NCBI GenBank assembly: GCA_003343605.1
Contig: QAKW01000075.1
Span: 1 to 19,893, forward strand
Direction of reading: 5' to 3'
Source: Clostridiales bacterium
GTDB lineage: Bacteria > Bacillota > Clostridia > Oscillospirales > QAKW01
DNA: 19,893 bases
Each line of letters opens with the position of its first letter. Positions within the stretch are counted from its first letter, which is position 1. Both the position numbers and the translations under genes were made by a program. The notes under the pieces were generated by a model. That model made no database searches, was not told where the DNA came from, and saw nothing but the letters and a program-made list of their open reading frames with translations. Shown piece by piece: positions 1 through 7,727 of this stretch.

Positions 1-603
1 ATTGCCGGGCGGCCGGCCGCAAATATATTGCTCTGCGGCGATGCGGGCACCGGAAAATCATCAACGGTTAAGGCCGTTACCAATTTTTTGGCGCCGGAAG
101 GGCTGCGATTGATCGAAATCCGCAAGGAGCAGATTCTTTCCTTGCCTTCCATTATGGAAACGCTCAGCCGGAATCCGCTGAAGTTTATCATTTTTATCGA
201 TGATCTTTCTTTTACCAGAAACGATGATTGCTTCGGCACACTGAAAGCCATTCTGGAAGGCTCTGTTTCCGTGCGTAATGAAAATACGGTAATCTATGCA
301 ACCAGTAACCGCCGGCATCTGATAAAAGAAAGTTTTTCCGAACGCAGCGGTGACGACGTGCATCATAACGATACCATGCAGGAATTAATATCGCTTTCGG
401 AGCGGTTCGGCATGACGGTGCTGTTTTCTAAGCCCAATAAAGAATTGTATCTGAAAATCGTTCATAAACTGGCGGAAGCCAAAAAAATCAACCTGAAGAA
501 TGCAGATCTCGACAGCCTCGCAGAAGCATTTGCTCTGCGTAAGGGCGGCCGTTCGGCCAGAGCTGCCGAGCAGTTTACCGATCTTCTGCTTTCCAGGGAA
601 TAA
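1..603 (+). CDS. DUF815-family AAA-type ATPase, 5' end cut off by the window
   Basis: The reading frame is open from the first base, so the first visible TTG at 28 is probably internal and the true start lies upstream. About 200 residues are visible. They begin just before a Walker A loop (GDAGTGKSS), followed about 45 residues later by a Walker B strand (FIIFIDDLSF) and a sensor-like stretch (IYATSNRRHLI). The order and spacing fit DUF815, a family of P-loop ATPases of unknown cellular function that are common in Firmicutes. The C-terminal part (SLSERFGMTVLF, then a helical tail rich in Lys and Arg) is also typical of this family. The next gene, threonine ammonia-lyase, starts 15 bases after the stop and is probably cotranscribed, but no functional link is evident. 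The family call is made from motif recognition; the substrate is unknown. Confidence 0.8.
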   Translation: MAGRPAANILLCGDAGTGKSSTVKAVTNFLAPEGLRLIEIRKEQILSLPSIMETLSRNPLKFIIFIDDLSFTRNDDCFGTLKAILEGSVSVRNENTVIYATSNRRHLIKESFSERSGDDVHHNDTMQELISLSERFGMTVLFSKPNKELYLKIVHKLAEAKKINLKNADLDSLAEAFALRKGGRSARAAEQFTDLLLSRE

Positions 604-618
604 TAAGAGGCGTAAAAT

Positions 619-1815
619 ATGTTGACACTGGATAAAATCTATCATGCCGGGTATGTGCTTCGAGATGTGATCCGTAAAACCGATGTCATTGCGGCTCCCC
701 ATATCAATCCGGAAGCCGAGATCTTTCTAAAAACGGAAAATCTGCAGATTACCGGTTCTTTTAAGGTACGCGGCGCTTACTATAAAATGTCGCAGCTGAG
801 TGAAGAAGAGAAAAAACGCGGCGTAATTGCCTGCTCTGCGGGCAACCATGCCCAGGGTGTAGCGCTTTCTGCGCAGAAAAACGGAATTAAGGCGGTGATC
901 TGCCTGCCCGATGGCGCGCCGATTTCAAAGGTTGAAGCAACCCGCAGCTATGGCGCGGAGGTTGTTTTGGTGGAAGGGGTTTACGACGACGCCTATCAAA
1001 AAGCGCTGCAGCTGCGCGATGAAAACGGCTATACGTTTATTCATCCCTTTGATGATGAATATGTAATTGCAGGGCAGGGAACCATTGGCCTGGAAATCTG
1101 TGATCAAATTCAGGATCTGGACGCGGTTATTGTGCCGATTGGCGGCGGCGGCCTGATATCCGGCGTTGCTTTTGCCCTGAAGCAGCTGAATCCTTCAATT
1201 CAGGTATACGGTGTGCAGGCTGCGGGTGCGCCGAGCATGCTGAATGCGGTAAAAGAAGGCGCGATCAGAGAATTGGAGGGTGTTTCTACAATAGCAGACG
1301 GCATTGCCGTAAAAAAACCGGGAAACCTCACCTATGAAATCTGCCGCAAATATGTGGATAAAATTGTTGCGGTTACCGATGATGAAATTTCAGCCGCTAT
1401 TCTTGCCCTGATGGAGCAGCATAAGCTGGTAACCGAGGGCGCCGGCGCCAGCGCGGTAGCCGCGGCGATGTTTCATAAACTTCCGATTCAGGGAAAAAAA
1501 GTGGCCTGCCTGTTATCAGGCGGCAATATCGATGTTACGATCCTTTCCCGCGTAATAGACCGCGGATTAATCATGTCTGGCAGAACCTGCAAAATGAATA
1601 TAGAACTGGTGGATAAGCCGGGCCAGCTCAAGCATGTATCGCGTATTATTGCTGAACTGGGCGGAAACGTGATCGGCGTACATCATGAGCATACCAACGA
1701 AGGCTCGGATATCAACGGCTGTTATCTGCATGTGATTCTGGAAACACGTAATTTTGAGCATATCTGCCAAATCCGAAAAGCTCTTTCGGATTTTGGGTTT
1801 AAATTCATGGATTGA
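619..1815 (+). CDS. ilvA: Threonine ammonia-lyase (threonine dehydratase) with C-terminal ACT domain
   Basis: This PLP enzyme deaminates L-threonine to 2-oxobutanoate and ammonia, the entry step to isoleucine or a route of threonine breakdown. The 398 residues match the single-ACT-domain class. The PLP lysine is K49 in SFKVRGA. The substrate motif SAGNHAQG lies near residues 73-80, the glycine-rich phosphate loop IGGGG at 174-178, and LLSGGNID at 298-305. From about residue 325 to the end is an ACT domain (MNIELVDKPGQLKHV), which usually binds an amino acid effector. The length and single ACT domain resemble the catabolic TdcB-like forms more than the two-ACT biosynthetic E. coli IlvA, so the symbol could equally be tdcB. 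The ATG is preceded by a modest ribosome site (AGAGGCG). It is probably cotranscribed with the upstream ATPase, and a strong hairpin follows the stop. Confidence 0.93.
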   Translation: MLTLDKIYHAGYVLRDVIRKTDVIAAPHINPEAEIFLKTENLQITGSFKVRGAYYKMSQLSEEEKKRGVIACSAGNHAQGVALSAQKNGIKAVICLPDGAPISKVEATRSYGAEVVLVEGVYDDAYQKALQLRDENGYTFIHPFDDEYVIAGQGTIGLEICDQIQDLDAVIVPIGGGGLISGVAFALKQLNPSIQVYGVQAAGAPSMLNAVKEGAIRELEGVSTIADGIAVKKPGNLTYEICRKYVDKIVAVTDDEISAAILALMEQHKLVTEGAGASAVAAAMFHKLPIQGKKVACLLSGGNIDVTILSRVIDRGLIMSGRTCKMNIELVDKPGQLKHVSRIIAELGGNVIGVHHEHTNEGSDINGCYLHVILETRNFEHICQIRKALSDFGFKFMD

Positions 1816-1833
1816 ACAGCAAAAACATTATTA

Positions 1834-1869
1834 AAAGCGGGGGCGTCTCTTTTGAGACGCCCCCGCTTT
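1834..1869. terminator. Bidirectional intrinsic terminator between ilvA and ldh
   Basis: A perfect 16-base-pair inverted repeat (arms 1834-1849 and 1854-1869) closes on a TTTT loop. It sits between two convergent genes. The minus-strand side is followed by TTTTAATAATGTTTTT, a good U-rich tract for the ldh transcript. The plus-strand side has only the TTT of the stem and a weaker T-rich stretch. Confidence 0.88.
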
Positions 1870-1888
1870 GCGATAATTTTGAAGGCGG

Positions 1889-2818
1889 TTATTCGTCCAT
1901 CTGCTTAAGATGCTCCGCAGCGTTTTCCAGATGTGCCTGTTCTTCTTCGTTTAAATCAAAATCCAAAATCTGCTCAACGCCGTTTTTACCCAAAATCACC
2001 GGAAGGCTCATATAGATGTCGTGCAGGCCGTAATGGCCGTCTACCAAAACGGAAACAGGGAGAATGGAATGCTGATCTTTTACGATGCATTCCACAATTT
2101 TGCCAACCGCTTTGGCAATGCCATAATAAGTGGCGCCCTTTCCTTCTATAATCCGGTAGGCGCTGTTTACAACCTGTTCGCGGATTTCCGGTTTCATTTT
2201 TTCAAAATCACAGTTTTGGCGCAGTTTGCAAAAATCATCCAGATCTATTCCTGAAATATTTGCGCTGCTCCACACCGCAAATTCTTCGTCGCCGTGTTCG
2301 CCGATAATAAAGGCGTGAACATTGCGGATATCCACTGAAAAACGTTCTCCAAGCAGATATTTCAGCCTTGCCGTATCCAAAACCGTGCCGGAGCCGATTA
2401 CACGCTCAGGCGGAAACCCGGAGGCCTCATAAACCATACGGGTTAAAACATCTACCGGATTGGATACCACAATCAGAATACAGTCTTTATTGTAAAGCAG
2501 CAGCTGTTTTACAATGCTGTTCATAATCACCCGGTTTCTGCCCAGAAGCTCCGGCCTGGTTTCACCCGGTTTCTGATTGGCGCCGGCGGCAATGATGATA
2601 ATACCGCATTCAGCCAGATCCTTATATTTTCCCTGATAAATCTGCATGGGTCCCGAAAAGGGGAGGCCGTGGCTTAAATCCATTGCTTCGCCATGCGCGC
2701 GCTTTTCATCGATATCCAGCAGTACCATTTCGGAAAACAGCCCGCCGCCGGCAAGATCAAATGCGATGGTGGATCCTACGAATCCGCAGCCGATAATGCC
2801 AATTTTTTTCATGTTCAT
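1889..2818 (-). CDS. ldh: L-lactate dehydrogenase (NAD-dependent)
   Basis: This cytoplasmic enzyme interconverts pyruvate and L-lactate with NADH, re-oxidising the cofactor at the end of fermentative glycolysis. The 309 residues carry the Rossmann fingerprint GCGFVG (residues 10-15), the acidic residue D35 that favours NAD, the mobile specificity loop AGANQKPGETR (78-88), the LDTAR motif (147-151) and the catalytic histidine H175 in IGEHGDEEF. Q82 in the specificity loop is the residue that marks lactate rather than malate dehydrogenases, where it is Arg. The chosen ATG at 2818 has AGGAGGG seven bases upstream; a second ATG two codons later would be too far from it. The gene starts 30 bases after the enolase stop with no terminator between them, so the two form an operon. 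Confidence 0.93.
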   Translation of the reverse strand: MNMKKIGIIGCGFVGSTIAFDLAGGGLFSEMVLLDIDEKRAHGEAMDLSHGLPFSGPMQIYQGKYKDLAECGIIIIAAGANQKPGETRPELLGRNRVIMNSIVKQLLLYNKDCILIVVSNPVDVLTRMVYEASGFPPERVIGSGTVLDTARLKYLLGERFSVDIRNVHAFIIGEHGDEEFAVWSSANISGIDLDDFCKLRQNCDFEKMKPEIREQVVNSAYRIIEGKGATYYGIAKAVGKIVECIVKDQHSILPVSVLVDGHYGLHDIYMSLPVILGKNGVEQILDFDLNEEEQAHLENAAEHLKQMDE

Positions 2819-2848
2819 TCTAATGCCCTCCTGTAAAGGAAAATTACT

Positions 2849-4120
2849 TTATAAAAATACGGCCAATCCCGGATAATAACTGTGCACGCCGATGATGGAT
2901 TCAATCCCCAGCAGCCGGTTATATTTGCTGACCCGCTCGCTTCTTGCCGGCGCCCCTGTTTTAATCTGCCCGGCATTCACTGCAACAGCCAGATCTGCGA
3001 TAAAAGCATCGGCTGTTTCGCCGCTCCGGTGAGAAATAATGGTTTTATATCCGTTGTTTTTCGCCATGCGGATGGTTTGCAGCGTTTCGCTGAGCGTACC
3101 GATTTGATTCAGCTTGATCAGAATGGCATTGCCGCTGCCAAGTGCAATGCCGCGCTGCAGACGGTCGCTGTTGGTTACAAAAAGATCATCACCCACGATC
3201 TGAATTCCGGTTTTTTTGCGGATATCGGTAAAGCCTTCAAAATCATCGTCGCCCAGTGGGTCTTCCAGTGAGATGATGGGATATTTTTGAATTAAATTTT
3301 CAAAATAATCAATTAATTCGGCGCTGCTGAAGGTTTTTCCGGTTTTAGGTTGGCGATAACCCTCCGGTGTTTTCCATTCGCTCGCGGCAGCGTCAAGCGC
3401 GATGGCAATATCACGTTCCGGTTCAAGGCCTGCCCGTTCTATGGCACGGATCAGCAGCTGAAGCGCCTGTTCGTCACTATCGAGATTCGGCGCGAAGCCG
3501 CCTTCATCTCCAACCGTTGTTCCGAGCCCGGATTCTTTCAGGATATGTCCGAGACTATGGTAAACGCAGGTGCTCATTTCCATTGCCTTCGTAAAGGTTG
3601 GCGCACCGACCGGCACAATCATAAATTCCTGGATTTCAACATTATTATTGGCATGCGCGCCGCCATTGAGAACATTCAGCATCGGAACCGGCATGGTCAT
3701 TGCCTGTGCGCCGCCAAGATAGCGGTATAAGGGCATTTTGCAGGCGCAAGCCGCCGTTCTTGCCGCTGCAAGAGATACTGCCAGAATTGCATTGGCACCC
3801 AAATTGGCCTTATTTTCTGATCCATCCAGATCAATCATACGCCGGTCGATGGTGGTTTGATCAAAGATATCACAGCCGCAAAGCGCTTCGTTGATTTCAC
3901 GGTTTACATGCGACACCGCGTTAAATACGCTTTTTCCACCGTAGATATCCGCTTCGTCCCGCAGCTCAACCGCTTCATACTGGCCGGTTGAAGCACCGCT
4001 CGGAACCGCCGCAGATGCAGTGATACCGTTTTCGAGTAAAACCTGCGCTTCTACCGTTGGATTACCGCGTGAATCAAAAATCTGACGGGCAAAAATCTGC
4101 CTGATATTGGTATTATTCAT
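2849..4120 (-). CDS. eno: Enolase (phosphopyruvate hydratase)
   Basis: Enolase converts 2-phosphoglycerate to phosphoenolpyruvate in glycolysis. The 423 residues include ARQIFDSRGNPTVEAQV at the N-terminus, the mobile loop SGASTGQYEAVELRD (41-55), NLGANAILAVSLA (107-117), GDEGGFAPN with catalytic E207 (204-212), the magnesium ligands D243, E286 (SLEDPLGDDDF) and D311 (VGDDLFVTN), the catalytic base K336 (LIKLNQIGT), SHRSGET (363-369) and K387 in IKTGAPARSER. All catalytic positions are present. The frame continues upstream to 4261, but the start at 4120 fits the family's N-terminus and has AAGGAGGT just upstream, so the extra 47 codons are not coding. It is the first gene of an operon with ldh and is divergent from spoIIIAA. 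Confidence 0.96.
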   Translation of the reverse strand: MNNTNIRQIFARQIFDSRGNPTVEAQVLLENGITASAAVPSGASTGQYEAVELRDEADIYGGKSVFNAVSHVNREINEALCGCDIFDQTTIDRRMIDLDGSENKANLGANAILAVSLAAARTAACACKMPLYRYLGGAQAMTMPVPMLNVLNGGAHANNNVEIQEFMIVPVGAPTFTKAMEMSTCVYHSLGHILKESGLGTTVGDEGGFAPNLDSDEQALQLLIRAIERAGLEPERDIAIALDAAASEWKTPEGYRQPKTGKTFSSAELIDYFENLIQKYPIISLEDPLGDDDFEGFTDIRKKTGIQIVGDDLFVTNSDRLQRGIALGSGNAILIKLNQIGTLSETLQTIRMAKNNGYKTIISHRSGETADAFIADLAVAVNAGQIKTGAPARSERVSKYNRLLGIESIIGVHSYYPGLAVFL

Positions 4121-4145
4121 TGGGATAAACCTCCTTTTCAGATGT

Positions 4146-4151
4146 AGTATA
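4146..4151 (-). promoter_or_regulatory. Candidate -10 element for eno-ldh
   Basis: On the minus strand the sequence TATACT lies about 25 bases before the enolase start, upstream of the AAGGAGG ribosome site. A second similar box (TATATT) lies about 14 bases further upstream. Neither has a convincing -35 at 17 bases, so the assignment is weak. Confidence 0.3.
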
Positions 4152-4212
4152 CCCTTAATATACCGCATATTTTCTTTTTTCCTTGAATTTTTCATGTGAA
4201 AAGGTGATTCGG

Positions 4213-4241
4213 TTCTATTTGGGAGATGTTGTCCATAAAAT
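4213..4241 (+). promoter_or_regulatory. Candidate sigma-E promoter of the spoIIIA operon
   Basis: CATAAAAT at 4234-4241 matches seven of eight positions of the sigma-E -10 consensus CATACAAT. Thirteen bases upstream, TTCTATTT matches the -35 consensus only partly. The spoIIIA operon is known to be transcribed by sigma-E in the mother cell of Bacillus subtilis, so position and family knowledge agree. A GGGAGGGA ribosome site follows at about 4250-4258. Confidence 0.5.
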
Positions 4242-4267
4242 AGAAGCAAAGGGAGGGACAACTACCG

Positions 4268-5212
4268 ATGAAAAAGAAGGATTGTCCAAAAGGCGTTGCG
4301 GATATTTACCCCTATCTGAAAGAAGAATGGCGGGCTCTGATTGAAAAACAACCGTCGGAACTGCTGCGAAAGGCCACAGAAGTGCGTATACGATGCGGAA
4401 AAGGCTGCTCCTTAAGCTGCGGAGACGGAAACTTCCCGGTGGAAGGCATTGCCAATGTTACTACCGGTGAAATGGAAGAGCTGCTGCAGAAGATCTGCCG
4501 CGGAGCCGCCTATCAATTTGAAACACAGGTTGAAAACGGCTATATTCCATTACCCGGCGGACATCGGGCGGGGATCTGCGGCACCTTTGTAAAGGATGAA
4601 AAGGGGATGGTGCGGATACGGGATCTCGCTTCCGTAAATTTTCGGATATGCAGAGATGTTTCCGGCATAGCCGAAGATCTTTTTCCAAAGCTTTTATGCG
4701 ATGGAAAGTTTTGTTCGACCTTGATTGTTTCGGAGCCATGCGGCGGAAAAACAACCCTGCTGACCGATCTTGTGCGCACTCTTTCAAAAAATGGATACCG
4801 ATCCGCCGTAATTGATGAACGGGGTGAAATTGCTGCGGTATTCCGCGGCGTACCCCAAAAAGATTTGGGTGAACTTGCCGATGTTTTAGATGGATATCCC
4901 AAGCCCTATGGAATGATGATCGCGCTTCGAACACTATCTCCGCAGGTTCTGGTTTGCGATGAAATCGGCAGCAGGGAAGAAACAGAAAAGATGCTGGAGG
5001 CCATGAACGCCGGTGTTCCGGTTTTGGCAACTGCGCATGCGCGGGATGAAGAGGAGCTCTTTAACCGGCCTCAGATTAAAAGGCTTACCGACGCCGGTGC
5101 AATATCCAAAATTGTTTTGCTCAAGGGAGCAAAAACCCCGGGAAAGATCAGGAAGGTAATGACGGTGAACCATTATGATGATGAAGATTTTTGGAGCAGT
5201 ACTGATTGTTAG
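4268..5212 (+). CDS. spoIIIAA: Stage III sporulation protein AA (SpoIIIAA), secretion-type ATPase
   Basis: SpoIIIAA is the cytoplasmic ATPase of the SpoIIIA-SpoIIQ channel that links the mother cell to the engulfed forespore; it resembles type II/IV secretion ATPases. The protein has 314 residues. The N-terminal domain includes EVRIRCGKGCSL and the conserved stretch GYIPLPGGHRAGICGT (91-106). The P-loop is SEPCGGKTTLL (155-165) with K161, followed by VIDERGEI (181-188) and a Walker B strand VLVCDEIG (227-234). The first glycine of the usual GxPxxGKT loop is serine here, while the rest is intact. The ATG at 4268 has GGGAGGGA upstream. Its end overlaps spoIIIAB by 38 bases, and the order AA to AH is the standard operon. 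Confidence 0.95.
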   Translation: MKKKDCPKGVADIYPYLKEEWRALIEKQPSELLRKATEVRIRCGKGCSLSCGDGNFPVEGIANVTTGEMEELLQKICRGAAYQFETQVENGYIPLPGGHRAGICGTFVKDEKGMVRIRDLASVNFRICRDVSGIAEDLFPKLLCDGKFCSTLIVSEPCGGKTTLLTDLVRTLSKNGYRSAVIDERGEIAAVFRGVPQKDLGELADVLDGYPKPYGMMIALRTLSPQVLVCDEIGSREETEKMLEAMNAGVPVLATAHARDEEELFNRPQIKRLTDAGAISKIVLLKGAKTPGKIRKVMTVNHYDDEDFWSSTDC

Positions 5213-5612
5213 CGGCGGTTATCTGATCGGTAAAATACGAACGCTGCAATGGAGCAGGCGATTAAATGCGCTTACCGAGATTGCGGAGCTGTTTCGGGAA
5301 TTTGATCGTAATCTACGGGAATACCGCGTTTCACTGATGGATTCTCTGCAGGGAAAAGGAGAACTGGCCGATGCGATTCTTTCCGGAACACCGATAAAAG
5401 GGCTGCTCCATGAGGATCACCGAAAACTAGAATCTACGGTCTGCCAGCTTAAAATAGGATCCTATCAGGAATCTGTGGCGGTGAGCGCGGCATTTCTTAC
5501 TTATCTTGACGGAACCATAAGAACTTTACAGGAGGAAACCGTGTCATCCGGGAAAGCGCTTCCGCTGGTGACCGGCGCGATCGGGCTTCTGATCGCGGTA
5601 TTCTTATTCTAA
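5175..5612 (+). CDS. spoIIIAB: Stage III sporulation protein AB (SpoIIIAB)
   Basis: SpoIIIAB is a membrane-anchored component of the mother-cell side of the SpoIIIA channel, distantly similar to type II secretion GspF proteins. The 145 residues start with a hydrophobic segment (KIFGAVLIVSGGYLIGKI, about 4-21). A helical cytoplasmic region follows (EIAELFREFDRNLREY), and a second hydrophobic segment closes the C-terminus (LVTGAIGLLIAVFLF). It is somewhat shorter than the roughly 170 residues of the B. subtilis protein. Three ATG codons in a row (5175, 5178, 5181) are possible starts and none has a strong ribosome site, so translation is probably coupled to spoIIIAA, whose 3' end it overlaps. 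Confidence 0.9.
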   Translation: MMMKIFGAVLIVSGGYLIGKIRTLQWSRRLNALTEIAELFREFDRNLREYRVSLMDSLQGKGELADAILSGTPIKGLLHEDHRKLESTVCQLKIGSYQESVAVSAAFLTYLDGTIRTLQEETVSSGKALPLVTGAIGLLIAVFLF

Positions 5613-5613
5613 T

Positions 5614-5811
5614 ATGGATGTTGAACTGATTTTTAAAATAGCGGCTGTTGGAATTGTGGTTGCGGTCGTCAATATGATTTTAAGCAAACTTGGCAGGGAT
5701 GAATATTCAACGCTGACAACCCTTGCCGGAATCATTATTGTTCTTCTGGTTCTTTTAGGAGAAATCGGCGATCTTTTTTCTACAATCCATACCGTATTTG
5801 AGCTGCGATGA
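5614..5811 (+). CDS. spoIIIAC: Stage III sporulation protein AC (SpoIIIAC)
   Basis: This is a small integral membrane protein of the SpoIIIA complex. The 65 residues match the family length and form two hydrophobic helices: residues about 4-22 (LIFKIAAVGIVVAVVNMIL) and about 36-52 (AGIIIVLLVLLGEIG). A short polar linker with KLGRDEYSTLT separates them, as in SpoIIIAC generally. The ATG begins one base after the spoIIIAB stop and has no recognisable Shine-Dalgarno sequence, so it probably depends on ribosomes finishing spoIIIAB. The last codons overlap spoIIIAD by four bases. Confidence 0.92.
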   Translation: MDVELIFKIAAVGIVVAVVNMILSKLGRDEYSTLTTLAGIIIVLLVLLGEIGDLFSTIHTVFELR

Positions 5812-6194
5812 GCATTTATCAACTGCTGGGATCCGTCATAGCCTGCTTGCTGATTTATCTGCTTTTAAAGGGAGTCAACGAACGATTTGCCGTTTTTGCC
5901 TCTGCGGCCGGCGCCATTTTGATTCTTTTTTATGTTTGCACAAAGCTGTCTTCCGTATTCGTTTTTATCAATCATCTGGCTGATAGTGCGGGTATCAACA
6001 ATGGTTATTTCGAGGTGGTTATCAAAGGGTTGGCAGTTTGTTACTTGGGGGAGTTTACGGTTAGCACCTGTAAGGACTGCGGGCAGAATGGATGGGGAGA
6101 TAAGGTGGAGCTTGCCTGCCGGTGCACCCTGCTTGTTTTGTCGATACCGCTGTTTGAGGATTTTTTAAATATCATTGTAGGATTGTTGGAATGA
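5808..6194 (+). CDS. spoIIIAD: Stage III sporulation protein AD (SpoIIIAD)
   Basis: SpoIIIAD is an integral membrane protein of the SpoIIIA complex, related to SpoIIIAC. The protein has 128 residues. Hydrophobic stretches lie near residues 5-22, 26-46 and at the C-terminus (TLLVLSIPLFEDFLNIIVGLL). The family signature appears in NNGYFEVVIKGLAVCYLGEFTVSTCKDCGQNGWGDKVELA. The start is an ATGA overlap with the spoIIIAC stop, and the end is an ATGA overlap with spoIIIAE, so all three are translationally coupled. Confidence 0.93.
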   Translation: MSIYQLLGSVIACLLIYLLLKGVNERFAVFASAAGAILILFYVCTKLSSVFVFINHLADSAGINNGYFEVVIKGLAVCYLGEFTVSTCKDCGQNGWGDKVELACRCTLLVLSIPLFEDFLNIIVGLLE

Positions 6195-7279
6195 AAAGAC
6201 TGTTTATCATAATATGTTTTTTACTGATCCTTGCACCCGATGCTTTTGGCGAAGAAGAACTCTATTCCGATGATTTTCGATATTCAGTTACCCCCGAGGA
6301 TTCCCTGTTATCGGAATCTACCGATCTGCAGGATCCGGATTCCGTAATGGAAGATCTAAAATTCGGGCATGTGTTTTCGTATCTGTTTCGCCAGTTTGGC
6401 GCGGCGATGCAGGGCGGCCTGAAAACACTGATCACAGGCATTGCGCTGGTTTTACTGTCTGTTATCGTAAGCAGATGCAGCGGAAATATTCAGAACCAGA
6501 ATCTTCAGATGCTTTTTTCCTTTATGGTTTCGCTTTCAATCGCCCTGATGTGTGAGAACAGCTTACGTACCTGTGCTTCCTCCTTGCAGGAAGCAATTGA
6601 AAGCATGGGGATTTTTACAACTGCATGCATCCCATCATTTTCTGTGGTGATGATTGCGGCCGGAGAAGGGGCCGGCGCAACGGTTTTTTCCGCTTCGATG
6701 GTGCTTCTTGGAGAGATTGGGACTTTGGTTTCCAGCAGTCTGCTGCTGCCTCTTACCGATGTTTATCTTGCAATCGGAATCTGCTCTGCGGTTAGTGATG
6801 AATATAATTTCGCTGCAATCGGAAAAAATATCCGCCGGTTTATCATCTGGGCGATCGGCCTGCTGGCTCTGGCTTTCCGGCTGATTATGAAATTACAGGT
6901 CAGTGCGGCTGCGGCTGGTGACCAGGTGACCAGAAAATATATTAAATCTGCCGTAGGAAGCCTGATTCCCATTGTGGGCAATACACTCTCAGAAGGCGTA
7001 GACGGGCTTTTTACCATTGCCAACGGCGTGAAAACCTCTTTTGCAATCGCTGGTGTTTTGATCATACTTTCCGTAATGATCCCGGTTTTAATTTCCATCG
7101 GCGTACACGGCCTTACCTGGAGCTTTTGCCGGTGGATTGCGGAATTTATGAATGATACGACCATCCGCTCGATAGCAGATGTTCTTGCCAATAGTTTTTA
7201 TCTGATGCTGGCGCTGGGCGGCAGTGTTGCTCTGATGGGGTTGTTTTCTTTTTTCGGGATTATGGTTCAGGTGAAGTAA
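6191..7279 (+). CDS. spoIIIAE: Stage III sporulation protein AE (SpoIIIAE)
   Basis: SpoIIIAE is the large polytopic membrane protein of the SpoIIIA channel, needed for late sigma-G activity in the forespore. The 362 residues begin with a signal-peptide-like segment (KRLFIIICFLLILAPDAFG), then an acidic extracellular stretch, then several hydrophobic helices (for example LITGIALVLLSVIVS, FSVVMIAAGEGAGATVFSA, FIIWAIGLLALAFRLIM, GVLIILSVMIPVLISIGVHG and a C-terminal LMLALGGSVALMGLFSFFGI). The motif KLQVSAAAAGDQVTRKYIKSA with the following VGSLIPIVG is typical of the family. It overlaps spoIIIAD by four bases, and spoIIIAF begins two bases after its stop. Confidence 0.94.
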   Translation: MKRLFIIICFLLILAPDAFGEEELYSDDFRYSVTPEDSLLSESTDLQDPDSVMEDLKFGHVFSYLFRQFGAAMQGGLKTLITGIALVLLSVIVSRCSGNIQNQNLQMLFSFMVSLSIALMCENSLRTCASSLQEAIESMGIFTTACIPSFSVVMIAAGEGAGATVFSASMVLLGEIGTLVSSSLLLPLTDVYLAIGICSAVSDEYNFAAIGKNIRRFIIWAIGLLALAFRLIMKLQVSAAAAGDQVTRKYIKSAVGSLIPIVGNTLSEGVDGLFTIANGVKTSFAIAGVLIILSVMIPVLISIGVHGLTWSFCRWIAEFMNDTTIRSIADVLANSFYLMLALGGSVALMGLFSFFGIMVQVK

Positions 7280-7280
7280 A

Positions 7281-7727
7281 ATGGCGGAAATCAAAAGTAT
7301 TGGGCTTATTATCTGCATTTTAATGGTTTTGATGGCCTATCTCAAGCAGGCGATCCCGCGTGGGAAAACAACCTATTTGATGAAGGCAATTATTTCAATA
7401 TTTATTTTGCTTTCTATCTTCGAGGGAATCCGGAATTTTAATTTTAATTCGCTTCGGGATCTGCTGGATAGCAGTTATGCCCAAAATGATGAGGTATGGG
7501 CCAAGAGCGCACGGCTGATAGAGGATGGGCTGAAAAAAGAATTTACCCATTTTCTGATCGATGAAGGCGTTATGGCTACCGTAGAATCCGTTACAGTGGA
7601 GGGAAATCAAGATGCCTTTGAAATTCGAAAAGTTATTGTTTCCGGTCAGGACGCGCAGACCGCCAAAAATTTACTGGCCGGCCGATATCAGATTGGAATA
7701 GCTTATATCGAGGTGAAAAATGAATGA
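7281..7727 (+). CDS. spoIIIAF: Stage III sporulation protein AF (SpoIIIAF)
   Basis: SpoIIIAF is a membrane protein with two N-terminal helices and a soluble domain facing the intermembrane space, part of the SpoIIIA complex. The 148 residues show hydrophobic segments at about 5-20 (SIGLIICILMVLMAYL) and 33-48 (MKAIISIFILLSIFEG). A soluble C-terminal domain of about 100 residues follows, with the ring-building-motif-like end RKVIVSGQDAQTAKNLLAGRYQIGIAYIEV. It overlaps the start of spoIIIAG by eight bases. Identification rests on topology, length and operon position, since the sequence of this family is poorly conserved. Confidence 0.88.
   Translation: MAEIKSIGLIICILMVLMAYLKQAIPRGKTTYLMKAIISIFILLSIFEGIRNFNFNSLRDLLDSSYAQNDEVWAKSARLIEDGLKKEFTHFLIDEGVMATVESVTVEGNQDAFEIRKVIVSGQDAQTAKNLLAGRYQIGIAYIEVKNE

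Noticed and set aside
4121..4261. N-terminal extension of enolase
   Set aside because: The family N-terminus and the AAGGAGG site both support the start at 4120; the extension would overlap the enolase ribosome site and the candidate spoIIIA promoter.
4461..5030. 189-codon open frame on the minus strand
   Set aside because: Antisense to spoIIIAA, with a Pro/Arg/His-rich composition typical of a shadow frame.
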